A stretch of DNA of 16,625 bases from the NCBI GenBank assembly GCA_036395835.1, contig DASWCW010000295.1, positions 1 through 16,625 of the forward strand, given 5' to 3'. Position numbers and translations under genes: made by a program. Below the pieces are notes generated by a model that worked only from the letters and a program-made list of their open reading frames with translations, did no database searches and was not told the DNA's origin. Each line of letters begins with the position of its first letter. Within the stretch, counting starts at the first letter, position 1. This DNA is from AP-16 sp036395835. GTDB lineage: Bacteria > Pseudomonadota > Alphaproteobacteria > Rhizobiales > Xanthobacteraceae. Of the stretch, positions 7,630 through 14,849 are shown piece by piece.

Positions 7630-7919
7630 CCGAAAGTCCTGAAAATACGATTCTCCGACGGAAATATGGTGCTTCAGCGAGAAATTTGCACCCGGGGGAC
7701 GCCGTCTCGGCGCTTGGCGGTTGCCGAACCGCGCGGACGGCGTCTCGCGTCGATTTGCGCCACGATCGCGCCATAGACGGCACCGATGGTGCAAACCTCA
7801 AGGAGGCCGACATCGGCCCGGGCGCGGCGCGGCATCGCGGCCTGCTCGTCCCGCGCGTTGCAATCGGCACGGCTGCGGGGTACGTCACGAGTTCGCGGGC
7901 ACAGGGGCACCGGGGGAAC
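7630..7919. other. Divergent intergenic region between the DUF177 gene and bamE
   Basis: Both flanking genes read outward, so these 290 bases should hold two promoters. No strong -35/-10 pair stands out on either strand. Two structures do: a large imperfect hairpin at 7698-7744 (listed separately) and a perfect short palindrome GCACC-GAT-GGTGC at 7780-7792. Open frames on both strands run through the region but look like high-GC shadows. Confidence 0.5.
7698..7744. other. Strong imperfect hairpin in the DUF177 upstream region
   Basis: GACGCCGTC (7698-7706) and GACGGCGTC (7736-7744) form a perfect 9-bp outer stem. Inside it, CGC (7711-7713) can pair with GCG (7733-7735), and GCGGTT (7717-7722) with AACCGC (7727-7732) around a GCCG tetraloop. 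That is 18 pairs in 47 bases, with bulges of four and three bases on one side only. It lies 69-115 bases before the DUF177 ATG. There is no T-run after it, so it is not an ordinary terminator. It could be a leader element, an operator or chance in GC-rich DNA. Confidence 0.5.
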
Positions 7920-8369
7920 ATGCGCAGCTTGGACCGGCGCGGAGGCAGACGCGGGATCATCGCCGTTGCGATGTCGCTCGCCCTCGCCTTGCCGCTCGCC
8001 GGCTGCTTCACCCAGACCTACTACCACGGCTACGTGGTCCAGGAGGGAGCGCTCGAGCAGATCCCGCTCGGCGCCACGCAGGAGCAGGTGCTCATCGTTC
8101 TCGGCACGCCATCGACCGTCGCAACCGTGAACGGCGAAGTGTTCTATTATATTTCCGAGCGCGCCGAAAAAACCGCGTTCCTGCCGCAGAAAGTGGTGAA
8201 CCAGCGGGTCGTTGCCGTCTATTTCGACAAGAACCGGCGCGTCGAGCGCCTGGCGGACTACGGATTGCAAGACGGAAAGGTTTTCGACTTCGTCAGCCGC
8301 ACCACGCCCACGGCCGGCAAGGAGCTCAATTACCTGAGCTACGTCTTCAAGATCTTCGGCAAGGACTAG
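7920..8369 (+). CDS. bamE: Outer membrane protein assembly factor BamE-like lipoprotein (SmpA/OmlA family)
   Basis: BamE is a small lipoprotein of the BAM complex that folds beta-barrel proteins into the outer membrane. The 149-residue product has a basic N-terminus, a hydrophobic segment (12-26) and a lipobox LAGC, so Cys29 should be lipidated after signal peptidase II cleavage. The mature part carries the SmpA/OmlA pattern: IPLGATQEQVLIVLGTPS (48-65), then VFYYISE and VVAVYFDKNRRVERLADYGL (97-116). The C-terminus (KELNYLSYVFKIFGKD) is longer than in enteric BamE, as in other alphaproteobacterial forms. I chose the ATG after GGGGGA; the frame stays open upstream, but the signal peptide fixes the start. 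It is the only plus-strand gene here and is divergent from the DUF177 gene. Confidence 0.92.
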   Translation: MRSLDRRGGRRGIIAVAMSLALALPLAGCFTQTYYHGYVVQEGALEQIPLGATQEQVLIVLGTPSTVATVNGEVFYYISERAEKTAFLPQKVVNQRVVAVYFDKNRRVERLADYGLQDGKVFDFVSRTTPTAGKELNYLSYVFKIFGKD

Positions 8370-8667
8370 AGCGGGGATGGGTCGAGGCCCGGACGAGCCC
8401 GCCCGGTTCACGATATCGGCCGCGGAACGCAGTTTCCGTTCATAAAACAATTGTCCGAAATCAATGGCTTATGGCCTTTCATTTCGCCACAAAGCACCTT
8501 TGGATTGTCGGACATTTTAGCTTAAAATCTTACATTGCGTGGCTCGGGATTGCGCCCCCGCCCGCTGCGGCCGACGCGGCGCAACGCGGACCCATTCGCC
8601 GAAACGACAGGATCCGATTTTGAGCGAGGCGATGGGTTTCGCTACCGCTCAACCTCATCCTACGAAC
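8370..8667. other. Convergent gene-free region with an AT-rich island
   Basis: bamE and hppA converge on these 298 bases. Positions about 8435-8535 are markedly AT-rich against the GC-rich surroundings. Within the island TGTCCGA (8452-8458) pairs with TCGGACA (8508-8514) around 49 bases, CAAAG-CAC-CTTTG (8490-8502) is a small hairpin, and ATTTTA-GCT-TAAAAT (8514-8528) is a perfect AT palindrome. These may help end transcription from both sides, but no classical terminator is present. A 35-codon frame on the minus strand (8408-8515) has no ribosome binding site. A REP-like palindrome follows at 8630-8664. Confidence 0.5.
8630..8664 (-). repeat. REP-like palindromic element, copy 1 (after hppA)
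   Basis: On the plus strand the element begins CGATGGGTTTCGCT and ends CATCCTACG. It matches the copy at 13058-13090 over most of its length, with a few substitutions or insertions in the second half. The arms ATGGGTT and AACCTCAT are an imperfect inverted repeat. It begins three bases after the hppA stop codon in the hppA direction, so the hppA mRNA would end with this hairpin. I recognise this sequence type from intergenic DNA of many proteobacteria but cannot give it a family name. Confidence 0.75.
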
Positions 8668-10800
8668 TCACCGGTGCGCCAGCACCGCGAGCAGCAGCAG
8701 CGCAACGATATTGGTGATCTTGATCATCGGGTTGACGGCCGGACCTGCGGTGTCCTTGTAAGGATCACCCACCGTGTCGCCCGTGACCGCGGCCTTGTGC
8801 GGCTCCGAGCCTTTGCCGCCGTAGTGGCCGTCCTCGATGTATTTCTTGGCGTTGTCCCAGGCGCCGCCGCCTGACGTCATCGAGATCGCCACGAACAGAC
8901 CGGTCACGATGACGCCGAGCAGCATGGCACCGACCGCCGAGAACGCCGCGGATTTGCCCGCCGCACCCTGGCCGGCGACGAAATAGATGATGAAGTACAC
9001 GACGATCGGGGAGAGCACCGGCAGCAGCGAAGGAACGATCATCTCCTTGATCGCCGCCTTGGTGAGCATATCGACGGCGCGGCCGTAATCCGGCCGGTCC
9101 TTGTAGGTCATGATGCCCGGCTTTTCCCGAAACTGCCGGCGCACTTCCTCGACGATCGCGCTCGCCGCGCGACCGACTGCCGTCATGCCGAGCGCGCCGA
9201 ACAGATATGGCAGCAGCCCGCCGAACAGCAGCCCGGCGACCACGTACGGATTGTTGAGGGAGAAGTCGAGCTTCACCCCCTGGAAATACGGATACTGGGT
9301 CGCCTGCGCGGTGAAATATTTCAGATCCTCGTTGTAGGCGGCAAACAGCACGAGCGCGCCGAGGCCGGCCGAGCCGATCGCATAGCCTTTGGTGATCGCC
9401 TTGGTGGTGTTGCCGACCGCATCGAGGGCGTCCGTCGACTTTCGCACCTCCTTCGGCAGACCCGCCATTTCCGCTATGCCGCCTGCGTTGTCGGTCACCG
9501 GCCCGAACGCGTCGAGCGCAACGACCACGCCCGCAAGCGAGAGCATGCTCGTCACGGCCACAGCGATGCCGAACAAGCCCGCCAGCCCGTAGCTGACGAG
9601 AATGCCGGCGATGATGACGATGGTAGGCAGTGCGGTCGATTCCAGCGAGATCGCCAACCCCTGGATGATGTTGGTGCCGTGGCCGGTGATCGAGGCCTTG
9701 GCGATCGACTGCACCGGACGGAAATTGGTGCCGGTGTAATACTCGGTGATCCACACGATGAGCCCGGTGACGACGAGCCCGACGACGCCGCAGGCGAACA
9801 AAGCGGCGCCCGTGTAGGCGGCGCCCTGGATCGCGCCGAAGCCGCCGGGCAGCAGGAAATAGATCACCAGCGCCTCGCCGACGAGCGAGAGCGCGGCAGT
9901 GACGATGAAGCCCTTGTAGAGCGCTCCCATGATCGATTGGCTCGGCCCGAGCTTGACGAAGAAGGTGCCGAAGATCGAGGTCACCACGCAGGCGCCCCCG
10001 ATCGCGAGCGGCAAGGTCATCATCGGCCTGAGGAGCGCGGCGTTGCCGCCGAAGAAGATCGAGGCGAGCACCATGGTGGCCACCGTGGTCACCGCATAGG
10101 TTTCGAACAGGTCGGCCGCCATGCCGGCGCAATCGCCGACGTTGTCACCGACGTTGTCGGCGATGGTCGCGGGATTGCGCGGGTCGTCCTCGGGAATTCC
10201 GGCTTCGACCTTGCCGACGAGATCACCGCCGACGTCGGCGCCCTTGGTGAAGATGCCGCCGCCGAGGCGCGCGAAGATCGAGATCAGCGATCCGCCGAAG
10301 CCGAGTGCCACCAGGGCATCGATCACGGTGCGGTCGTTGAGGGCCTTCCCGAGCCCGCCGGTCAGAACGGCGAAATAGACGGTGACGCCGAGCAAAGCCA
10401 GCCCGGCCACGAACATGCCGGTGATCGCGCCCGACTTGAAGGCGATGTCCAAGCCGCCGGCCAGCGAGCCGATCGCCGCCTGCGCCGTGCGCACGTTGGC
10501 CCTGACCGAAACGTTCATGCCGATGAAGCCGGCCGCGGCGGAAAGCACAGCGCCGATCGCGAACCCGAGCGCAACCAGCCAGCCGAGCAAAAATCCGACG
10601 ATGACGAAAATGATGATCCCGACCACGGCGATCGTCGTGTACTGGCGCTTGAGGTAGGCCTGCGCGCCTTCGCGGGTGGCCGCGGCGATTTCCTGCATTT
10701 TTTGGCTTCCGGCATCCGCCGACATCACGGACTGGATGGCCCAGATGCCGTAGAGGATGGCGAGCACGCCGCAGGCGATGATGCCCCACAAAGCAGTCAT
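8668..10800 (-). CDS. hppA: Membrane-bound proton-translocating pyrophosphatase, K+-independent type
   Basis: HppA hydrolyses pyrophosphate and pumps protons across the inner membrane, saving energy from biosynthetic PPi. The 710-residue protein is highly hydrophobic, consistent with about 15-16 membrane segments. Substrate and Mg-binding motifs are present: DVGGDLVGKVE (189-199), ADNVGDNVGD (214-223) and DAFGPVTDNAGGIAEMAGL (430-448). The K+-dependence site reads GNTTKAITKG (463-472): Lys467 and Thr470 replace the two Ala residues of K+-dependent enzymes, so it should be K+-independent and proton-pumping. I start at MTALWG, preceded by GGGGTGG; the upstream open frame (about 100 codons) is not family-like. 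It lies 181 bases after thiL on the same strand and may have its own promoter, though I cannot point to one. Confidence 0.96.
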   Translation of the reverse strand: MTALWGIIACGVLAILYGIWAIQSVMSADAGSQKMQEIAAATREGAQAYLKRQYTTIAVVGIIIFVIVGFLLGWLVALGFAIGAVLSAAAGFIGMNVSVRANVRTAQAAIGSLAGGLDIAFKSGAITGMFVAGLALLGVTVYFAVLTGGLGKALNDRTVIDALVALGFGGSLISIFARLGGGIFTKGADVGGDLVGKVEAGIPEDDPRNPATIADNVGDNVGDCAGMAADLFETYAVTTVATMVLASIFFGGNAALLRPMMTLPLAIGGACVVTSIFGTFFVKLGPSQSIMGALYKGFIVTAALSLVGEALVIYFLLPGGFGAIQGAAYTGAALFACGVVGLVVTGLIVWITEYYTGTNFRPVQSIAKASITGHGTNIIQGLAISLESTALPTIVIIAGILVSYGLAGLFGIAVAVTSMLSLAGVVVALDAFGPVTDNAGGIAEMAGLPKEVRKSTDALDAVGNTTKAITKGYAIGSAGLGALVLFAAYNEDLKYFTAQATQYPYFQGVKLDFSLNNPYVVAGLLFGGLLPYLFGALGMTAVGRAASAIVEEVRRQFREKPGIMTYKDRPDYGRAVDMLTKAAIKEMIVPSLLPVLSPIVVYFIIYFVAGQGAAGKSAAFSAVGAMLLGVIVTGLFVAISMTSGGGAWDNAKKYIEDGHYGGKGSEPHKAAVTGDTVGDPYKDTAGPAVNPMIKITNIVALLLLAVLAHR

Positions 10801-10981
10801 GAATTCCACCCCATTTCGCTGAAAACGAGCGGGAGCCCCCTCACCGCGCCGATGCGGCCGAAGCCGGCCAGGCCGGACCGCAAGGGTCCTGAAGCGGCGC
10901 GGACATTGCCAAAAACACCGCTGCGACGCAACGCCGGAGATGCACGCCGCAGCTCGATCCCACTCGCGGCAGGCACCGAAA

Positions 10982-11983
10982 TCAGAAATGGCTGAACGAG
11001 GGATGCGCAAACTCGAGCGGATGCCCGTGCCGGTCCCGAAATCGCGGCGCAGCGCGGCCGGCAACGATGCGGCCGATCTCGGTGACGGCGACGCCCGATG
11101 CAAGCGCCGCCGCCCGAAACGCCTCGCGGTTTTCCGCCGCTATCGTGCACACGACCTCGTAATCATCGCCGCCAGTCACGGCGAGCTCCCTGGCATGTTC
11201 GTCGACAGCGACGACGCGCCGGGCCGCGTCGGAAAGCGGCACCTGCTCGATCTCGACGTCGGCGGACACGCCGGAGGCGGCGCATAGCTTCGCGAGATCG
11301 CCGGCAAGGCCGTCGGAAACATCCATGGCAGCCGACGCCTGCAGGCGTATTTGCTCGGACAGGTCGACGCGCGGCTCGGGAATGAGATATCGCGCCAGGA
11401 GATGGTCCCGTTCGCGCGGCTCGAGTTGATAGCGCGCCGCCAATGCCGGCTCGCGCCGCAGCTTCACGCCGAGCGCCGCGTCGCCGATCGTGCCGCTCAC
11501 GAACACGCAGTCGCCCGGTTTCGCCCCGCTCCGTCGCACCATGCTGCCATGCGGCACCGTGCCGAACGCGGCGATCGAGACCATCACCGGCCCCGGCGTT
11601 CGATCGGTGTCGCCGCCGAACAGCGGACATCCGTAGAACTGCGCGTCGGCGCGCAGGCCATCGGCGAAATCCGCCAGCCATGCGTCCGGCGTGCCGGCGG
11701 GCAGCGCAAGCGAAAGCAGGAAGCCGACCGGCTTGGCGCCCTTGGCGGCGAGATCCGAGAGGTTGACGCGCAACGCCTTGCGCCCGACGGCGCCGGCGGG
11801 ATCATCGGGGAAGAAATGCACGCCGCCGATGATGGCATCGGCCTTGAGCACGAGGTCGCAGCCGGGGGGCGGCACCAGGATCGCGGCGTCGTCCGCGAGG
11901 CCGAGCGCGCCCGGATGCGTCGCGAGCGGACGAAAATAGCGCGCGATCAGCCGATCCTCCGCGGAGCCTTCGGGCTTCGCCAT
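10982..11983 (-). CDS. thiL: Thiamine-monophosphate kinase
   Basis: ThiL phosphorylates thiamine monophosphate with ATP to the cofactor thiamine diphosphate, in the cytoplasm. The 333-residue length fits the family. Motifs of the PurM-like ATP-binding fold are visible: GLADDAA (28-34) for Mg-ATP, NLSDLAAKGAKP (74-85), FGGDTDR (122-128), SGTIGDAALG and AMDVSDGLAGDL (about 218-229), then TGGDDYE. The ATG follows the nusB stop by five bases, so it is the last clear gene of the glyA-to-thiL unit. The nusB-thiL order is common in proteobacteria. Confidence 0.95.
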   Translation of the reverse strand: MAKPEGSAEDRLIARYFRPLATHPGALGLADDAAILVPPPGCDLVLKADAIIGGVHFFPDDPAGAVGRKALRVNLSDLAAKGAKPVGFLLSLALPAGTPDAWLADFADGLRADAQFYGCPLFGGDTDRTPGPVMVSIAAFGTVPHGSMVRRSGAKPGDCVFVSGTIGDAALGVKLRREPALAARYQLEPRERDHLLARYLIPEPRVDLSEQIRLQASAAMDVSDGLAGDLAKLCAASGVSADVEIEQVPLSDAARRVVAVDEHARELAVTGGDDYEVVCTIAAENREAFRAAALASGVAVTEIGRIVAGRAAPRFRDRHGHPLEFAHPSFSHF

Positions 11984-11988
11984 CGCGC

Positions 11989-12480
11989 TCAGCCCGTCGC
12001 CTGGTCGAATTCGGCCGACCGCAATTGGCGTGCCAACAGATCCAGCACCGCATTGGCCATGCCGGTCTCCTCGCCGTCGAGGAACGCATTGGCGACGTCG
12101 ACGTATTCCGAGATGACGACGCGTGCGGGAACGTCGCGGCGCTGGTCGAGCTCGAAGGCGCCCGCGCGCAGCACGGCGCGCAGCAAGGCCTCGATGCGCT
12201 TGAGCGGCCAGCCGCCGGCGAGCGCGCGGTCGATCAGCGGGTCGAGTTTTCGCTGCTCGCGGACGAAGCCGCCGACGAGCTCCCGGAAAAATGCGGCTTC
12301 GGCCGGCAGATATTTCGAGCCGTCGACCTCGCGGCCGAGCCAGTGGCTCTCGAATTCGGCAAGGATGTCGTTGAGCGGAGTCGCCGCAATGTCCATCTGA
12401 TAGAGCGCCTGCACCGCCGCCAGGCGGGCCGCGCCGCGGCGATTGGCCTTGCGTCCCGGCTTCGGCGCGCTCTTGGTCAT
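11989..12480 (-). CDS. nusB: Transcription antitermination factor NusB
   Basis: NusB binds boxA RNA with NusE (ribosomal protein S10) and supports antitermination of rRNA operons. The 163-residue protein has a basic start (MTKSAPKPGRKANRRG) followed by RLAAVQALYQMD (about 19-30), the hallmark of the all-helical NusB fold, and later RALAGGWPLKRIEALLRAVLRAGAFEL and PARVVISEYVDVANAF, which are strongly conserved. The ATG overlaps the ribH stop by four bases (ATGA). The frame is open 36 codons upstream, but that sequence lies inside ribH and is not NusB-like. Position between ribH and thiL is the classical one. Confidence 0.95.
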   Translation of the reverse strand: MTKSAPKPGRKANRRGAARLAAVQALYQMDIAATPLNDILAEFESHWLGREVDGSKYLPAEAAFFRELVGGFVREQRKLDPLIDRALAGGWPLKRIEALLRAVLRAGAFELDQRRDVPARVVISEYVDVANAFLDGEETGMANAVLDLLARQLRSAEFDQATG

Positions 12481-12980
12481 CGTGCGGCCTCGGGCGACGC
12501 GAGGCGGCGCTTGATTCTCACCATCGCGAGCGCAGCGCGGGCCGCGTCGCCGCCCTTGTCGGCTTCCTCCGGCCGCGCGCGCCCCCACGCCTGCGCCTCG
12601 GTGTCGACGGTGATGATTCCGTTGCCGACCGGCAAGCTGCGCGCGACCGCAAGGTCCATCAGGGCGCGGGCGGATTCGATGGCGACGATGTCGAAATGGA
12701 TGGTATCGCCGCGAATGACGCAGCCGAGCGCCACCACGCCCTCATAGGGACGGCCTCTGCGTTCCGCCGCATCGAGCGCGATCGCGATCGCGGCGGGAAT
12801 TTCCAGCGATCCCGGCACGCTGATGAGGTCGAAGGCGGCGCCTTCCTGCTCGAGCACGCGCCGGGCCCCGGCGAGCAGCGCATCGGCGATATCGTCGTAG
12901 AACCGCGCCTCGACGACGAGAAGGCGCGCGCCGGCGACATCGCTTTTCTCTTTCCTGTCGGCTCTGCGCGGCTCGGCCAT
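12477..12980 (-). CDS. ribH: 6,7-dimethyl-8-ribityllumazine synthase
   Basis: RibH condenses 5-amino-6-ribitylaminouracil with 3,4-dihydroxy-2-butanone 4-phosphate, the penultimate step to riboflavin, usually as a pentamer or a 60-mer. The 167-residue protein shows VPGSLEIP (55-62), then GCVIRGDTIHFDIVA (86-100) with the catalytic His, and PVGNGIITVDTEAQAWGRA (117-135). The usual RFN near the start reads RFYDD, as I recall it in other Rhizobiales. It ends in ATGA shared with nusB. It starts 117 bases after the ribE stop, a gap filled largely by two REP-like palindromes, so ribosomes must re-initiate; the ATG has AGAGGC upstream. Confidence 0.95.
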   Translation of the reverse strand: MAEPRRADRKEKSDVAGARLLVVEARFYDDIADALLAGARRVLEQEGAAFDLISVPGSLEIPAAIAIALDAAERRGRPYEGVVALGCVIRGDTIHFDIVAIESARALMDLAVARSLPVGNGIITVDTEAQAWGRARPEEADKGGDAARAALAMVRIKRRLASPEAAR

Positions 12981-13003
12981 TCAAGCCTCTGACAAACCGT
13001 CGT

Positions 13004-13037
13004 GGAGGATGGATTGAGCGTCAGCGAAATCCATCCC
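13004..13037 (+). repeat. REP-like palindromic element, copy 2 (inverted relative to copy 3)
   Basis: GGATGGATTGAGCGTCAGCG and the following AAATCCATCC (13007 to about 13036) match the reverse complement of the element at 13058-13090 with only a few differences. GGATGGATT and AATCCATCC are its own inverted-repeat arms. It lies between ribE and ribH, and about 20 bases of linker separate it from the next, oppositely oriented copy. Confidence 0.8.
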
Positions 13038-13057
13038 CTCTCGCCGAACCTCTACCA

Positions 13058-13090
13058 CGATGGGTTTCGCTGCGCTCAACCCATCCTACG
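13058..13090 (-). repeat. REP-like palindromic element, copy 3
   Basis: The element begins CGATGGGTTTCGCTGCG on the plus strand and ends CCCATCCTACG. GATGGGTT and AACCCATC are perfect 8-bp arms around an 11-base loop. It starts eight bases after the ribE stop codon in the rib direction. With copy 2 it forms a longer imperfect inverted repeat (13004-13037 against 13058-13090). In one minus-strand frame the element translates as GWVERSETH, a peptide I know from spurious database ORFs containing this repeat. Confidence 0.85.
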
Positions 13091-13097
13091 GCGCTTC

Positions 13098-13703
13098 CTA
13101 CCGCGCCTCCAGCAGACGTGCGGCGTAGCGCGCCATCAGGTCGACCTCGAGATTGAGCGCGGCGCCTTCGCGATTGGCGCGCAGCGTCGTCGCTTCCAGC
13201 GTGTGAGGAATGATGAGAACGCCGAAGGTGTTGCCATCGACCGCATTGACCGTGAGCGAGGTGCCGTCGAGCGCGACCGAGCCCTTGGGCGCGATGAACC
13301 GCGCCAGCGCGGCGGGCGCAGTCAGCGTGAACCGGGCCATGTCGGGTAGATCTTCGCGCGCGAGCACCTGCGCGATGCCGTCGACATGTCCGCTGACGAG
13401 ATGGCCGCCGAGCTCGTCTCCCAGCTTCAGCGCGCGCTCCAAATTGATACGAGTGCCCTCGCGCCAGGTTCCGGCGGTGGTGACGGCAAGGGTTTCGGCC
13501 GCGGCGTCCACGGCAAACCAGGTTCGGCCAGCCCGATCCCCCGCCTCCACCACGGTCAGGCAGATGCCCGCGCACGCGATCGACGCACCGAGCTCGATCG
13601 AGGCGCGGTCGTAGGAACAGCCGATCGTCAGCCGGCGCAACCCCTCGGCGCGCGGCGTGACGGCAAGCACTTCGCCGATATCGGTGACGATGCCGGTGAA
13701 CAC
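13098..13703 (-). CDS. ribE: Riboflavin synthase, alpha chain
   Basis: This enzyme dismutates two 6,7-dimethyl-8-ribityllumazine molecules to riboflavin and 5-amino-6-ribitylaminouracil. The 201 residues hold two lumazine-binding domains. The first begins MFTGIVTDIGEV and contains IACAGICLTVV (42-52); the second begins near GGHLVSGHVDG (99-109) and contains VALDGTSLTVN, an internal duplication typical of the family. The start codon is GTG (13701-13703), only three bases after the ribD stop, without a strong ribosome binding site, so translation is probably coupled to ribD. The gene is called ribE in Rhizobiales and ribC or ribE elsewhere. Confidence 0.95.
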   Translation of the reverse strand: MFTGIVTDIGEVLAVTPRAEGLRRLTIGCSYDRASIELGASIACAGICLTVVEAGDRAGRTWFAVDAAAETLAVTTAGTWREGTRINLERALKLGDELGGHLVSGHVDGIAQVLAREDLPDMARFTLTAPAALARFIAPKGSVALDGTSLTVNAVDGNTFGVLIIPHTLEATTLRANREGAALNLEVDLMARYAARLLEAR

Positions 13704-13706
13704 AGG

Positions 13707-14849
13707 TCAGGCCCGCACAAAAGTTTCCAGACGATCCGGTCCTGCGGATTCGGTGCCCAGCGACTTGAACCGCTGCGAGCCCGTCAAGGCCGATAGCGGC
13801 ATTCCCTCGAATGCGTCGATGCCGCCGGGCCCGATCATCGTGCTCGCTCGGAACAGCGCGACTTCGTCCACGAGATCGCTGGCCATCATCGAAGCCGCGA
13901 GGATCGGGCCGCCTTCGACCAGGAGCCGGGTGATGCCTCTTGCGGCGAGGAGCCGCAAGGTTGCGCCCAGATCGAGCCGGCCAGGCGCCGCGCTTTCGAC
14001 CCGCATCACTTCGGCTCCTCGCGTGCACAGCGCCCCTTCCCGGTCGCCAGGCGCGCACGCAGCCGTGATGACCCAAAGCGGCGCTTCCCCGACGCTCGCG
14101 ATCAGGCGGCCATCGAGGGGGAGCCGCAACGTCGCATCGACCACGACGCGCACCGGCGAGCGGTCGGCCATACCGGGAAGCCGGCACGTGAGCAAAGGAT
14201 CATCGGCAATTGCGGTCCCGATTCCGACCAGGATGGCGTCGTTCATCGCGCGCAGGCGATGAACGCGGTCGCGCGCGTGCTCACCGGTGATGGCCGCCGG
14301 CCGCCGCCCCGCAAGGCCGGCCTTGCCGTCCGCGGAGATCGCCAGCTTGAGCGTGACCTCGGGTCTACCCTCGCGCATGCGGCGGATATGACCCGCATGG
14401 GCGCGAACGGCCTTGGCCGCAGCGGTGCCGGTCCTCACGGCGATGCCGGCGGCCTTCAGCCGCGCATGCCCGCCGCCGGCGACCTCCGGGTTCGGATCCT
14501 CGAGTGCCGAGACCACGGTCGAAACTCCCGCGGCGACGATCGCGTCGGCGCAAGGCGGGCTTTTGCCATGGTGGGAGCATGGCTCGAGCGTGACATAGAG
14601 CGTGGCGCCCCGCGCCAGGGTTCCGGCACGCGCCAGCGCCTCGATTTCGGCGTGAGGGCGCCCGCCGGGCTGAGTCCAACCCCGTCCAACCACGGTGGGG
14701 CCCGCCGGGCCTTGCCGCACGAGGAGCGCCCCCACGGCGGGATTGGGCCAGACGTTCCCGAGCCCGCGGCGCCCCAGCGCAAGCGCCGAGGTCATGAACC
14801 GCGCATCCTCGGCCAAAGCCGGAGACATCGCCTCGGCGGCGGCAGTCAT
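13707..14849 (-). CDS. ribD: Bifunctional riboflavin biosynthesis deaminase/reductase
   Basis: RibD deaminates the pyrimidine from GTP cyclohydrolase II and then reduces its ribosyl side chain with NADPH. The 380-residue protein has an N-terminal deaminase domain (about 14-150) with zinc ligands His66 in HAE (66-68), Cys91 and Cys100 in PCSHHGKSPPC, and Glu68 as proton shuttle. The C-terminal reductase domain (about 163-378) has LKLAISADGK, ITGEHARDRVHRLRA, DAILVGIGTAIADDPLLTCR and LLVEGGPILAASM. Both halves look intact. The ATG overlaps the nrdR stop by four bases (ATGA). A second in-frame Met at residue 8 is an alternative start. Confidence 0.95.
   Translation of the reverse strand: MTAAAEAMSPALAEDARFMTSALALGRRGLGNVWPNPAVGALLVRQGPAGPTVVGRGWTQPGGRPHAEIEALARAGTLARGATLYVTLEPCSHHGKSPPCADAIVAAGVSTVVSALEDPNPEVAGGGHARLKAAGIAVRTGTAAAKAVRAHAGHIRRMREGRPEVTLKLAISADGKAGLAGRRPAAITGEHARDRVHRLRAMNDAILVGIGTAIADDPLLTCRLPGMADRSPVRVVVDATLRLPLDGRLIASVGEAPLWVITAACAPGDREGALCTRGAEVMRVESAAPGRLDLGATLRLLAARGITRLLVEGGPILAASMMASDLVDEVALFRASTMIGPGGIDAFEGMPLSALTGSQRFKSLGTESAGPDRLETFVRA

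Noticed and set aside
8452..8514. Possible tRNA-like cloverleaf in the AT-rich island (7-bp closing stem)
   Set aside because: No T-arm GTTCGAAT-type sequence, no proper D or anticodon arm and too short overall.
8408..8515. Small 35-codon minus-strand gene (MSDNPKVLCG...)
   Set aside because: No ribosome binding site and codon use unlike the neighbours; kept only as a possibility within the AT-rich island finding.
10854..10881. GC-rich hairpin upstream of hppA (CCGGC-CAG-GCCGG with outer GCGG/CCGC)
   Set aside because: Short stems with a large bulge and no T-run; expected by chance in such GC-rich DNA.
9679..10995. Open plus-strand frame of about 438 codons opposite hppA
   Set aside because: Low-complexity Asp/Glu/Arg/Gly composition, no motif, and fully antisense to hppA.
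12981..13097. FMN riboswitch in the rib operon gap
   Set aside because: No RFN-element conserved blocks; the gap is accounted for by the two palindromic repeats.
13021..14187. Long minus-strand frame overlapping ribE and ribD, ending in GWVERSETH-like peptide
   Set aside because: It is a shadow of both genes, and the recognisable peptide is merely the translated REP-like repeat.
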